Shown: positions 40,730 to 48,887, counted from the first letter of the stretch. The stretch: 64,000 nucleotides of DNA from Actinomadura montaniterrae (GCF_008923365.1 NZ_WBMR01000019.1:1-64000), one strand, 5' to 3'. Made by a program: numbers and translations. The notes: a model not told the origin generated them from the sequence alone.

Positions 40730-43677
40730 TGGCGATCACCGTCCCGCGGCAGTGGAAGCTGTCCGAGGGCGACGCCGACTGCGAGGTCATCACCAACCCC
40801 ACCGCGGGGAACTGGCTGGTCGCCGTCGTCGCCGTCCGGGTCGTGAACCTCGCGACGACCGAGGAGATCCCCGAGATCACCGTCGGGGACTTCGCACGCG
40901 GCCCGTGGGAGCTGATCCACACCGACACCCAGTGGGCCGCCTCCACGCACGCGGGCGCGTTCATGCGCATGGAGGTGTGGGTCTGCCCGTCCGTGCGATA
41001 CGAGGGCTGGCCGTGGCTCGCGGTCTACTCCGCGGCCCGGCAGATCCTCGCGTTCGACGCCGGCTCGCACGAGATCGTCGTCGCCGAGGTCGCCGGGATG
41101 ACCGGCCGCCCGACCGTCGACTCGGTCACGCCCGTTACCGCGACCGCCGCGACGTCGCTGTCCATCCCGATCCCGGCGCCGTCCGGCGGGGCCGAGTGCT
41201 TCATGCTCGCCGGCGCCGCCATCGACGTGAACTCCGCGACCCTCACGGCGACCGGCAGTGGCTTCACCGCGCTCCAGCAGCTCGGCGTCGGCGCGCCGGA
41301 CCTGAAGCTCGGCCCGCAGTGGAAAATCACCACCACCGCGCAGACGGCGACGTGGACGTCCTCGGCCGCCGCGGACTGGGTCGGCGTCGCGGTCGCGCTG
41401 CGCACCACCGGCACGGCCGTCGCCCAGCCCAACCCGAACTGGCCGGCGACGAGCCTCCAGATCGGGCTGGGTTACGACCTGTCCACGCCGCTCGGGAAGG
41501 TCGCCTGGACCGACCAGACGGCCCGGTTCCTCGGCATGGACGCCGACCGAGGTGTCCAGGCGGAGCTGGGGACGACCGAGCAGGGGTCCGGCGTCGTCGT
41601 CATCGACAACCGGGACGGCGCGTACACCACCCGGCCGGTCGCGACCGCGTCGGCAACGGCGGCCGGGACGACCACCACGATCAAGGTTCCGAGCACCACG
41701 GCGCCGCTGAACGTCGGCGACTTCTTCCGCATCGAGCTGGCCAACACCGACGGCGACCTGAAGGAGCTGAACGTCTTCCAGGTCACCGGCCTGTCCACCG
41801 CGGGCGGGACAACGACCGTCACGTTCAAGCGCGCGGACGGCACGCCCGGCGGCGCGAAGGTGGCCACCGCGACCGGGGACGTCTACGCCGGCGTGAAGGT
41901 CGACCTGTACACGCCGTGGCGGCTCGTCATGACGTGGCAGGGCACCGCTTACGTGGTGGCGTCCGGGTGGCTGCGGGACCTCGCCGTCTCCTACCGGGAC
42001 GCCGCGTGGGCGCAGACCGAGAGCACCTCGGGGGACGCGGTCGAGTCCCTCACCGCGATCAACCCGAGTGCGCTGCGCGGGGAGATCCTCCGCCGGTTCC
42101 CGATGGCGTACTGGCCGCTGGATGACGCCAGCGGCTCCGGCTACGCCGCGAACGCGTCCGGCACCACCTCCGACGTGCTGATGGAGCGCACTTCGAAGTG
42201 GGGCGCGGGGCAGGCGCAAGCCGACTTCGGGCAGTCCACGCAGGACGTCGCGTCCATCGAACTCCAGCCGAACTTCAAGACCAGCGTGCGCGGCGACGAC
42301 GGCACCGGCTGGGGGCAGACCGGCGGCGTCGCTGCCGACCTCGCCACCAAGGGCTACGCCCTCGTCGGCAGCAGCCGCTGGTTCCCCTCGCTCGCCAACG
42401 GGGTGACGATCACCGGCCTCGCCCTGGTCGTCGACCCCAACGCCGACGCCATCCTCAACGCCACCGCCGACCCGGCCGTGGTCACGATCCGCAACGCCAA
42501 CGCGGGCGGCGGCGCGCGCGGCGGCGTGTTCCGCCTCCAGGTGTCCCGAACGACGCTGAAGGCGTCCATCACCAAGTGGGACAAGACGACGCACGCGCAG
42601 ACCACCACCGCCGACCTCGGCGTTCTGCAGATCGCCGGTGCGGACTGGCGGTCCTGGGCGCTCGTCCTGACCCAGACCACGTGGGCGGTGTACGTGGACG
42701 GCCTGCTGCAGGGGTCGGGGTCCTGCAACCTGCCCGCGACCTGGACCGGCATCAACATCGGCGGCGAGGCCGACAGCTTCGGCGCCGGCCGGACGTGGGG
42801 CGCCACCCATGCGCACATCGCGGTCTTCGCCCGCGCGCTGACCAGTAGCGAGATCAACAACCTCCATAACGCCGGGACGGAGGGCTTCGTCTCCGGCGAG
42901 GAGGTCGGCTCCCGCATCCAGAAGAAGCTGTCCACGACGGGCTGGTCCGGCACCCGGATAATCGGGAACGCCTACTCGCCGTTCGTCGGGCCGGAAGGCT
43001 CGGCCGGCGGGACGGTCACCGACCTGGCGAACGAGGCCGTCGGCTACGAGGACGCGCTGTTCTTCGCCGACGCCGCCGGGCAACTGCAGTATCGGTCGCG
43101 GTCCATGGCGGATCAGCAGCGCACCCGTGTGGTGTTCGGCGACAACACCGCCGGTGGGGAGATCCCGTACCGGCCGGGATGGAAGCCCAGCTTCAATCCG
43201 AGCTTCGTCTACAACAAGATCACCGTCAGCCAGTTCGGCCCGTATGGATTGTCGTCGAACAACGTCATCGAGGACGTCCTGTCCAGCAGCAAGTACGGCA
43301 CGCGCGGACCTCTCTCCCGGGAGACGCGCCTGGGGAACGGCGAACGGGCCTGGCATCTGGCGAACTGGCTGCTCGGCCGGTACGCCTGGCCGCAGCAGCG
43401 CGTCGAGACCATCACCATCTCCGCGCACGCCTACCCGGCCGCGTGGCCGACCGTCCTCGGCATCGAGGTGGGGGACCTGGTCACCGTGATGCGCCGCCAG
43501 ATCGGCGCGCCCGCCCTCGCCGTCCCCTGCCGGGTGCTGAAGGTCGCCCCGAGCATCGAGTACGGCGCGAGCGTGGACGCCTCGGTGACGCTCACGCTCG
43601 GGTCCGCGCCCCCGCAGGTGCCGATCTGCTCCGACTCCGTCTACGGGACCGTGGGAGGGAAGGTGCTCGCGCTGTGA
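40729..43677 (+). CDS. Large minor tail protein with LamG-like domain
   Basis: 982 residues, ATG overlapping the tape measure stop. Residues 1-230 are a beta-sandwich resembling that of the repeat protein at 25436. About 245-450 resemble tail tip/hub proteins (GVVVIDNRDGAYTTRPVA, VDLYTPWRLVMTWQGTAYVV). Residues about 460-720 look like a concanavalin/LamG module (FPMAYWPLDDASGSGYAANA, DWRSWALVLTQTTWAVYVDG, HIAVFARALTSSEINNLHNA). The C-terminal part (VETITISAHAYPAAWPTVLG, LVTVMRRQIGAPALAVPCRV) is typical of actinophage tip proteins. It probably forms the tail tip and may bind sugars on the host surface. Confidence 0.8.
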   Translation: MAITVPRQWKLSEGDADCEVITNPTAGNWLVAVVAVRVVNLATTEEIPEITVGDFARGPWELIHTDTQWAASTHAGAFMRMEVWVCPSVRYEGWPWLAVYSAARQILAFDAGSHEIVVAEVAGMTGRPTVDSVTPVTATAATSLSIPIPAPSGGAECFMLAGAAIDVNSATLTATGSGFTALQQLGVGAPDLKLGPQWKITTTAQTATWTSSAAADWVGVAVALRTTGTAVAQPNPNWPATSLQIGLGYDLSTPLGKVAWTDQTARFLGMDADRGVQAELGTTEQGSGVVVIDNRDGAYTTRPVATASATAAGTTTTIKVPSTTAPLNVGDFFRIELANTDGDLKELNVFQVTGLSTAGGTTTVTFKRADGTPGGAKVATATGDVYAGVKVDLYTPWRLVMTWQGTAYVVASGWLRDLAVSYRDAAWAQTESTSGDAVESLTAINPSALRGEILRRFPMAYWPLDDASGSGYAANASGTTSDVLMERTSKWGAGQAQADFGQSTQDVASIELQPNFKTSVRGDDGTGWGQTGGVAADLATKGYALVGSSRWFPSLANGVTITGLALVVDPNADAILNATADPAVVTIRNANAGGGARGGVFRLQVSRTTLKASITKWDKTTHAQTTTADLGVLQIAGADWRSWALVLTQTTWAVYVDGLLQGSGSCNLPATWTGINIGGEADSFGAGRTWGATHAHIAVFARALTSSEINNLHNAGTEGFVSGEEVGSRIQKKLSTTGWSGTRIIGNAYSPFVGPEGSAGGTVTDLANEAVGYEDALFFADAAGQLQYRSRSMADQQRTRVVFGDNTAGGEIPYRPGWKPSFNPSFVYNKITVSQFGPYGLSSNNVIEDVLSSSKYGTRGPLSRETRLGNGERAWHLANWLLGRYAWPQQRVETITISAHAYPAAWPTVLGIEVGDLVTVMRRQIGAPALAVPCRVLKVAPSIEYGASVDASVTLTLGSAPPQVPICSDSVYGTVGGKVLAL

Positions 43678-44888
43678 CCCGCACCGACACGACCATGTAC
43701 CTGCCGGACGGGCAACCGGTCTTCCAGCCTGTGCAGCCGCGAACGTGGGTTGACGCGGCGGCCACCGTGCCCGGCGACCCGGTCAAGGCGTGGTACCTGA
43801 TGCACGACGTTGCTGGCGCCGTCGCGTGGCAGCGCAAGCCCGCGATGTTCCAGGGCGTCACGTCCGTCGCGCAGGGCATCAACTCCAGCACCTGGTCCCC
43901 GATCGGCGGCTATGACGAGCTGGTCGACACGCACGGCGGCCACAACGACGGGACGAACACTTCCCGCTACTACGCCCCGCAGTCCTCGGCGGTGTCCGCG
44001 GGCAGCGGCGGGGACTGGTATTTGGCGAGCGGGTACATCCCGTTCGACTCCTCCAGCGCGACGAACGTGTTCATCGCGGGCCTGCGCGTCAACGGCGGCA
44101 CCGTCTTCGAGGGGCAGAAGCAACCCAGCGCGGCCGGGCACGCCGTCGACTGCATGGTGATGGACCTCGTCCAGCTCAACGGCCGGAACGACAACTACGT
44201 GGAGCTGTGCGCCTGGCAGAACACTGGCGTGCTGGTGAACACGCTGGTGTCCGGGAAGTCGCCCAGCTTCACCGTCCGGTGGGTCGGCGCGGACCCGGCC
44301 TGGGCCGGCATCGCCACGCCAGCGCTCCCGGCGCTCCCGCACACCTGGACCGACACCGACATCGTCACCGGGTCGGCGACCGGCGCCGGGAAAGTCCCGC
44401 TGAACACCGAGATCCGGGACCTGGTGAACTTCCTGCACAACCCGCCCCTGGCGCGCCTCACCTCGCAAGGCACCACCCAGACCATCCCGCCCGGCGCGTC
44501 GACCTGGACGTCCATCAACTTCACCGCCGCGGGCGAGACCCTCGACAACTACGGCGGCTGGGCGGCCGCCACGCCGTCCCGGTACGTGTGCAAGCGCGCC
44601 GGGCTGTACCTGCTGTACGGGCTCGCGGCCGTCGCCGAACCCGCCAGCCCCGCCGGATACCGGGCCGCGCGGCTGCTGATCAACGGCACCACCGCATACG
44701 CCGGCGGGAGCTGTTTCCCCGCGACGGGCACCACCGCCGGGACCGCGCTCCCCGCCGTCGCGCAGGTCCGCCTCGCCGTGAACGACTACGTAGAGGTCCA
44801 GATGCTCCAGACGCAGGGCGCCGCGCTGAGCGTGAAGGACGGCGTCGGGGACGCGTCCCGGCTCGTCGCGGTCTGGAAGTCGCGATGA
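43674..44888 (+). CDS. Minor tail protein, receptor-binding candidate
   Basis: 404 residues from GTG overlapping the previous stop (GTGA). The N-terminal part is beta-rich (PVKAWYLMHDVAGAVAWQRK, GDWYLASGYIPFDSSSATNV). The C-terminal 130 residues look like a TNF/C1q-type jelly roll (DNYGGWAAATPSRYVCKRAG, YLLYGLAAVAEPASPAGYRA, LAVNDYVEVQMLQTQGAALS). The next gene carries the same jelly-roll module, so the two share an ancestral domain. Likely tail fibre or baseplate. Confidence 0.7.
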   Translation: MTRTDTTMYLPDGQPVFQPVQPRTWVDAAATVPGDPVKAWYLMHDVAGAVAWQRKPAMFQGVTSVAQGINSSTWSPIGGYDELVDTHGGHNDGTNTSRYYAPQSSAVSAGSGGDWYLASGYIPFDSSSATNVFIAGLRVNGGTVFEGQKQPSAAGHAVDCMVMDLVQLNGRNDNYVELCAWQNTGVLVNTLVSGKSPSFTVRWVGADPAWAGIATPALPALPHTWTDTDIVTGSATGAGKVPLNTEIRDLVNFLHNPPLARLTSQGTTQTIPPGASTWTSINFTAAGETLDNYGGWAAATPSRYVCKRAGLYLLYGLAAVAEPASPAGYRAARLLINGTTAYAGGSCFPATGTTAGTALPAVAQVRLAVNDYVEVQMLQTQGAALSVKDGVGDASRLVAVWKSR

Positions 44889-45436
44889 CCCTGCCCCCGG
44901 TGCCGTGGATCCCCGAGTTCAACGCGGGCGGCCCCGCCGTCGATCAGCTCAACACCATGGCCATGGCCCTTCAGTTCGTGCTCGACCGGCCGCGGTTCCG
45001 GGCGCGCCGCGCCGTCACGGCCTGGACGCTGACCGAGGGCGTCAACAACATCCCGTCCTGGGACACGGTCGACGAGGACAACTACGGCGGATGGAGCGCC
45101 GGCACTCCGGGCCGGTACGTGTGCCAGGCCGCGGGCTGGTATCAGGTCACCGCCGCCGTCTCCCTGTCTGGGACGGGCGCCGGCGGGCTCGTCCTCATTC
45201 CGGGGATCTTCGTCAACGGCGCCAGCCCGACGGGCGTGGGGACGGTCTGGGAGGGCCCGGAGATGCCGGTGCCGATCGGCGGCCCGAAGACGGTTCCGGC
45301 GGCGTGGAGCGTGTGGCTCGACGTCGGTGACTACGTGCAGCTCAACGTCTGGTACTCGTCCGAGTCGAGCATCACCGCGACCGACATCACGCCGGGGTTC
45401 GAGACGCGTATCGAGCTGGTCTGGGACGGGGCCTGA
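44885..45436 (+). CDS. Minor tail protein with the same C1q-like module
   Basis: 183 residues. DNYGGWSAGTPGRYVCQAAG, WYQVTAAVSLSGTGAGGLVL and VWLDVGDYVQLNVWYSSESS parallel the C-terminal module of the preceding protein almost motif by motif. Together they are a duplicated receptor-binding-type domain at the end of the tail genes. ATGA overlap with the previous gene. Confidence 0.7.
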   Translation: MTLPPVPWIPEFNAGGPAVDQLNTMAMALQFVLDRPRFRARRAVTAWTLTEGVNNIPSWDTVDEDNYGGWSAGTPGRYVCQAAGWYQVTAAVSLSGTGAGGLVLIPGIFVNGASPTGVGTVWEGPEMPVPIGGPKTVPAAWSVWLDVGDYVQLNVWYSSESSITATDITPGFETRIELVWDGA

Positions 45437-45457
45437 GATGAAACGAGAGGTGATCGG

Positions 45458-45745
45458 GTGTGGCGTGGCAGCGGCTGGCGACGGCGAGACTGGCTGAAGG
45501 TCGTCAGGGACCTCGCATGCCTGGGTATCGGCATGTGGGGTGTGATCCACGAGGAGCTGAGCGGGAAGGCCGACCTCGGCCGCCTGGGCTTCTTCGCGGT
45601 CCTGATGATTGCGCCGGGGGCGCTGGCGGGGCTGGCCCTCTTGCAGCAGTCCGGTACCGGTGGCTCGTCCTCTCCGCCACCGGAACCGCCGTCGCCATCG
45701 CTACCGCCGTCGGCGTCGCACACGGGGGGTGGGGCGTATGAGTAG
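45458..45745 (+). CDS. Small membrane protein, holin-region candidate
   Basis: 95 residues from GTG with GAGAGGTGAT upstream. Two hydrophobic segments (VVRDLACLGIGMWGVIHEEL, LGFFAVLMIAPGALAGLALL) are followed by a Ser/Pro-rich end (SSSPPPEPPSPSLPPSASH). Gene length and place just upstream of the endolysin fit a holin or accessory lysis protein. Confidence 0.6.
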   Translation: MWRGSGWRRRDWLKVVRDLACLGIGMWGVIHEELSGKADLGRLGFFAVLMIAPGALAGLALLQQSGTGGSSSPPPEPPSPSLPPSASHTGGGAYE

Positions 45746-46007
45746 CCTCACCCGGCGCCGCTACTACGTGACCATGGTCGTCATGACGGGCCTCGCCGTC
45801 GTCGCAGCCGTGATCATCAACATCTTCTACACCCAGCACGTCCAGGCCGAGTCCAGCCACCACCAGGCCGAACTGCGCCACCAACAGGACCAGCGGTGGT
45901 GCCCCCTGCTCGTCGCCCTGGACCAGCCGGACGTCCCGGCGACCACCGCGCGCGGCCGGATCATCCAGCAGCGCGTCCATGACCTTCGCATCGAAACGGG
46001 GTGCTGA
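45738..46007 (+). CDS. Small single-span membrane protein in lysis cassette
   Basis: 89 residues, starting 8 bp inside the previous gene. One N-terminal membrane segment (YYVTMVVMTGLAVVAAVIIN) precedes a Gln/His-rich helix (HVQAESSHHQAELRHQQDQR). This resembles the short N-anchored proteins (holin-like or Rz-like) found next to actinophage endolysins. Its end overlaps the endolysin start. Confidence 0.6.
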   Translation: MSSLTRRRYYVTMVVMTGLAVVAAVIINIFYTQHVQAESSHHQAELRHQQDQRWCPLLVALDQPDVPATTARGRIIQQRVHDLRIETGC

Positions 46008-46855
46008 TGGACAGCAACATCGTCCTGCCCGACGTCCTGGCCGGCCCGACCGAACCGGACGAGGAGCAGGTGCTCCGCGCGCTGTACGGCCCGCCCTCGC
46101 CGGACGGCGCCTACCGGGCGTCCGCGCGCGCGGCGGCCGTCGGCACCAGCGGCGCGATGCTGGAGCAGGCCCGCCGGTCGCTCGGCATCGCCGGACGGCC
46201 CAACGTCATCACCCGCGAGTACGCCAACCGGCACGGCGCCGACTACCTGCGCACCTCCTGGTGCGACATGTCCATCACCTACTGGGCGCGCCACGGCGGA
46301 TGCACGGCGGCCGTCCTGCCGGGCGGGGACCGGGCGTACACCGTCTGGCACGCGCAGGACTTCCAGAAGATCGGCCGCTGGCACGCCGGGACCACGGCGA
46401 ACGTCAACGACTGCAAGCCGGGCGACATCGTCTTCTTCGACTGGAACGGCACCGACTCGGTCGGCGCGATCGACCACGTCGGCGTGGTGGAGAAGGTGCT
46501 CGGCGGCGGCCGGGTCCAGACGATCGAGGGCAATACCTCGGACTCGTGCGCGCGGCGCGTCCGTTCGGCGGGTGTGATCGCGGGCTACGGACGGCCGGCC
46601 TATGCGGGCGCGGCCTCGGACTGGCAGGAGGTCATGGTGCAGAAGCTCCCCGAGCTGAAGAAGGGTTCAACCGGCGAGCACGTGCAGAGCGTGCAGGGGC
46701 TCCTCCTCGCGCGCTCGCACCCGAAGATCAAGGTGGACGGCAAGTTCGGCGACTCCACCGACAAGGCGGTCCGCGCGGTCCAGAAGTGGGGCGGCGTGGA
46801 CGTGGACGGCGTCGTCGGGCCGGTCACCTGGAGCGTGCTCCTGCGCGTGCACTGA
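46007..46855 (+). CDS. Endolysin: CHAP-like domain plus peptidoglycan-binding domain
   Basis: 282 residues from ATG 46007 (GTG 46001 also possible). Catalytic part: LRTSWCDMSITYWARHGG supplies the Cys, and CKPGDIVFFDWNGTDSVGAI leads to IDHVGVVEKV with the His and then IEGNTSDSCA. C-terminal PG_binding_1: LPELKKGSTGEHVQSVQGLL, KVDGKFGDSTDKAVRAVQKW and VDGVVGPVTWSVLL. No signal peptide, so a holin is needed for release. It would cut peptide bonds in peptidoglycan at lysis. Confidence 0.88.
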   Translation: MDSNIVLPDVLAGPTEPDEEQVLRALYGPPSPDGAYRASARAAAVGTSGAMLEQARRSLGIAGRPNVITREYANRHGADYLRTSWCDMSITYWARHGGCTAAVLPGGDRAYTVWHAQDFQKIGRWHAGTTANVNDCKPGDIVFFDWNGTDSVGAIDHVGVVEKVLGGGRVQTIEGNTSDSCARRVRSAGVIAGYGRPAYAGAASDWQEVMVQKLPELKKGSTGEHVQSVQGLLLARSHPKIKVDGKFGDSTDKAVRAVQKWGGVDVDGVVGPVTWSVLLRVH

Positions 46856-46856
46856 A

Positions 46857-47087
46857 GTGCCTGCACGCTGCGAGCGGGGGCACCGCAAGACCTGGAACTC
46901 CGGCAAGGGCTGGTACTGCTGGCGTTGCGAAGAAGACGCCCGGCGGGCGGCCTGTGACCACGTCTTCGACGAGCCGCGCTTCGCCGGAATCCTCGGCTAC
47001 CGCATCTACTGCGCGTGCGGGGAGATGTGCGTCGGCTCGCTCGGTGAGGACGGGCGCCCGCCGCAAGCCGCTCCCGCCTCAACCTGA
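46857..47087 (+). CDS. Hypothetical Cys-rich small protein
   Basis: 76 residues from GTG one base after the endolysin stop. Cys/His pairs CERGHRKTW, YCWRCEEDAR, ACDHVF and YCACGEMC suggest two zinc sites. No named family. It ends 14 bases before the terminator at 47101. Confidence 0.5.
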   Translation: MPARCERGHRKTWNSGKGWYCWRCEEDARRAACDHVFDEPRFAGILGYRIYCACGEMCVGSLGEDGRPPQAAPAST

Positions 47088-47100
47088 CCCCCCTCTCGAC

Positions 47101-47125
47101 GCCCCGGCCAGCGGTCGGGGCTTTC
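47101..47125 (+). terminator. Terminator after the lysis genes
   Basis: GCCCCGGCC (47101-47109) pairs with GGTCGGGGC (47113-47121) with one G-U pair and a 3-nt loop, then TTTCCC. It separates the main late operon from the papain-like peptidase gene. Confidence 0.7.
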
Positions 47126-47142
47126 CCATGCCTGGAGGCACG

Positions 47143-47979
47143 TTGTACCGACGCATCCCCGAACTGCCCGAGCCGGGGCGCCGGCTCGGCCGGCACGTCA
47201 ACCACGACCCGCGCTCGCTGGCGTACCAGGTCGTCGCGGGCCCGCGCGGCGCCCTGGTGTCCGTGCGCCACGAGCGCTTCATCCCCGTGCTCAACCAGGG
47301 GTCCCTCGGAAGCTGCACGGGCAACGCCGCCGAGGGCGCCGTCGGCTCCGGGGACCTCTACCCGGCGCTCCCGGCGGACCTGCCCGCGCGCCCGACCGGC
47401 GACGCCGAGAAGGACGAAGACCAGGCCGTCGCGCTCTACAGCGCCGCGACCAGCCTGGACGGCTACGCCGGGGAGTACCCGCCGGAGGACACCGGCTCGG
47501 ACGGGCTCAGCGTCGCCAAGGCGGCGCTGGCGGCCGGGCTGATCTGCGGCTACACGCACGCGACCAGCCTGGACGCCGCGCTGACGGCGCTCGCCCAGCG
47601 GCCCGTCATCGCCGGGATCAACTGGTACTCGTCCTTCGACGAGCCGGACCGCACCGGCCGGATCTCCATCAAGCGCGGCGCGTACGTGCGCGGCGGGCAC
47701 GAGATCTGCCTCGACGAACTGGACGTGGAGCGGCGCCTGATCGGCTTCACGAATTCGTGGGGCGAGTCCTGGGGGCAGAACGGGCGCGCCTTCATCTCGT
47801 GGGACGACTTCGAGCGGCTGCTGTCGGAGGACGGCGACGTCACGGTGCTCGTGCCGCTGTCCGAGCCCGCCCCGCAGCCCACGCCGACCCCCGACCAGCC
47901 GACCGGCTGCGCCGGGCAGATCATCGCGATCGCCGAGAAGGCCATCGCGGACATCAAGGCCGTGCTCGGCCTGAAGTGA
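47143..47979 (+). CDS. Papain-like (C1 family) cysteine peptidase
   Basis: 278 residues from TTG 47143, which has GGAGG five bases upstream; an ATG at 47128 lies in the terminator tail without a ribosome-binding site. Catalytic residues are visible: FIPVLNQGSLGSCTGNAAEG with the Gln and Cys, VRGGHEICLDELD with the His, and IGFTNSWGESWGQNGRAFIS with the Asn. The end is Pro-rich followed by a short helix (IIAIAEKAIADIKAVLGLK). Papain-like peptidases of this compact type occur in phage and bacterial genomes with unknown substrates. It could be ejected, or degrade host or superinfecting-phage proteins. Confidence 0.85.
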   Translation: MYRRIPELPEPGRRLGRHVNHDPRSLAYQVVAGPRGALVSVRHERFIPVLNQGSLGSCTGNAAEGAVGSGDLYPALPADLPARPTGDAEKDEDQAVALYSAATSLDGYAGEYPPEDTGSDGLSVAKAALAAGLICGYTHATSLDAALTALAQRPVIAGINWYSSFDEPDRTGRISIKRGAYVRGGHEICLDELDVERRLIGFTNSWGESWGQNGRAFISWDDFERLLSEDGDVTVLVPLSEPAPQPTPTPDQPTGCAGQIIAIAEKAIADIKAVLGLK

Positions 47980-47987
47980 GGAGCCCC

Positions 47988-48227
47988 ATGCTGCCCAGCA
48001 TCCTGCGCACCATCGTCCCGATGGTCGTCGCGCTGATCCTCGGCCAGGCCGCCCGGATCGGCCTCGGGCTCGACGAGGGCGCCGTCACGACGATCGTGAC
48101 CGCCGTCATCGGGTTCGCCTACTACGGCGTGATCCGCCTGCTGGAGGAGTCCTTCCCGAGCATCGGGAAGTGGCTGCTCGCGCTCGGGTTCACCAGCAAG
48201 AAGCCGGTGTACGTCCCGCACCGGTAG
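47988..48227 (+). CDS. Holin candidate
   Basis: 79 residues from ATG with GAGGAG seven bases upstream. Two membrane segments (LRTIVPMVVALILGQAARIG and VTTIVTAVIGFAYYGVIRLL) are separated by an acidic turn, and the end is basic (TSKKPVYVPHR). This fits a class II holin, but it lies after the terminator and peptidase and not next to the endolysin. It may instead serve the peptidase. Confidence 0.6.
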   Translation: MLPSILRTIVPMVVALILGQAARIGLGLDEGAVTTIVTAVIGFAYYGVIRLLEESFPSIGKWLLALGFTSKKPVYVPHR

Positions 48228-48235
48228 ACTGAAGC

Positions 48236-48362
48236 CCTCTCGCCAAAGAGGCACCCCGGCCCAGTGCCGGACGGCCAGCGCGCTGGCCTGACTCCCTTCG
48301 GGGACAAGGTGCTCCGCACCAGCGCGACACGAACGCCCCGTCTCCTTCGGGAGGCGGGGCGT
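48236..48362 (+). ncRNA. Candidate structured RNA: chain of six stem-loops
   Basis: Six consecutive hairpins in 127 bases with hardly any spacer: CCTCT/AGAGG (48236-48251), CCGGC/GCCGG (48256-48270), GGCCAGCGCGCTGGCC (48273-48288), TCCC-TTCG-GGGA (48293-48304), GGTGC/GCACC (48308-48320), and a 13-bp stem with a TTCG loop (48333-48362) followed by TCTT. The last is a strong intrinsic terminator. The block is non-coding, directly after the late genes. Not a tRNA: there is no acceptor/T-arm pattern. Confidence 0.6.
48333..48362. terminator. Strong terminator at the end of the late region
   Basis: ACGCCCCGTCTCC pairs with GGAGGCGGGGCGT (one G-U) around a TTCG tetraloop, with AA before and TTCTT after. 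The symmetric flanks let it act for the rightward late genes and the leftward gene ending at 48378. Confidence 0.85.
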
Positions 48363-48377
48363 TCTTCGCGTTCGGGG

Positions 48378-48743
48378 TCAGCGCTTGCCGAGCCAGCCGC
48401 GCACGGCCATCCGGTCCACGTTCGCGCGCCGGGCAAAGCCGGACTCTGACTCGGCGGTAGGGATGAGCATGGTGGCGGCCTGCCGGAGCCCGGCCAGCGC
48501 CTTCGCCTCGGCGATGCGCGCGGCGAGCCGCTCGCGCCCCAGCTCCTCGACGATCTCCTCGACCTCGCCCGTCATGAGCCGGTAGGCGGTGGTCAGCGCG
48601 GCGTCGCGCTCCTCCTGGTCGCCCTCGTCGGGGTAGCGCTCGGCTATCTCGTCGGCCTCGCGCATCAGGTCGTCGATCTGCTCGTCGGTCAGGCCGTGGT
48701 CGTCGCCGAGCCAAGCCTCGATCTCGTGGCGCTGGGTGCTCAT
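48378..48743 (-). CDS. Small regulator candidate with C-terminal HTH-like end
   Basis: 121 residues from ATG 48743, preceded by GGACGAG. Acidic and helical (DEQIDDLMREADEIAERYPD, EIVEELGRERLAARIAEAKA), closing with GFARRANVDRMAVRGWLGKR, which resembles a helix-turn-helix. Two copies of TGTAGA-N4-TCTACA lie 28 and 52 bases upstream of its start, consistent with autoregulation. First cargo gene, on the opposite strand to the late genes. Confidence 0.6.
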   Translation of the reverse strand: MSTQRHEIEAWLGDDHGLTDEQIDDLMREADEIAERYPDEGDQEERDAALTTAYRLMTGEVEEIVEELGRERLAARIAEAKALAGLRQAATMLIPTAESESGFARRANVDRMAVRGWLGKR

Positions 48744-48770
48744 CTCGTCCTCCGTGGTCCGCCGTGCTGA

Positions 48771-48810
48771 TGTAGAGGACTCTACAGGAAGATGTGTAGA
48801 GCAGTCTACA
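48771..48810. promoter_or_regulatory. Paired operators TGTAGA-N4-TCTACA
   Basis: Identical half-sites at 48771-48786 (TGTAGAGGACTCTACA) and 48795-48810 (TGTAGAGCAGTCTACA), 24 bp centre to centre. They sit upstream of the 121-residue gene on the minus strand. Two same-phase dimers could bind cooperatively. Confidence 0.75.
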
Positions 48811-48837
48811 GAGTGGCACGATGCGGCCAGAGAGAAG

Positions 48838-48887
48838 GACCGCGGGCCGGGTGCACTCGCGCCCATGGCACGTCCCGGCCCGCGGTC
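48838..48887. other. 14-bp perfect inverted repeat between divergent genes
   Basis: GACCGCGGGCCGGG (48838-48851) and CCCGGCCCGCGGTC (48874-48887) with a 22-nt loop that has its own GTGC/GCAC pair. It lies between two divergently transcribed cargo regulators, so it is not a simple gene-end terminator. It may insulate the two promoters from one another. Confidence 0.6.

Noticed and set aside
40153-43428. Very long minus-strand open frame opposite the tail genes
   Set aside because: It is antisense to clear minor tail genes, composed of Arg/Gly/Val-rich text without domains. Such frames arise from third-position GC bias.
47128-47130. ATG as the start of the papain-like peptidase
   Set aside because: It lies in the terminator tail without a ribosome-binding site; TTG at 47143 has GGAGG five bases upstream and keeps the family start.
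48228-48366. tRNA gene after the holin
   Set aside because: The hairpins are a linear chain; there is no acceptor stem, CCA or TTC-loop pattern. Better described as an unknown structured RNA plus terminator.
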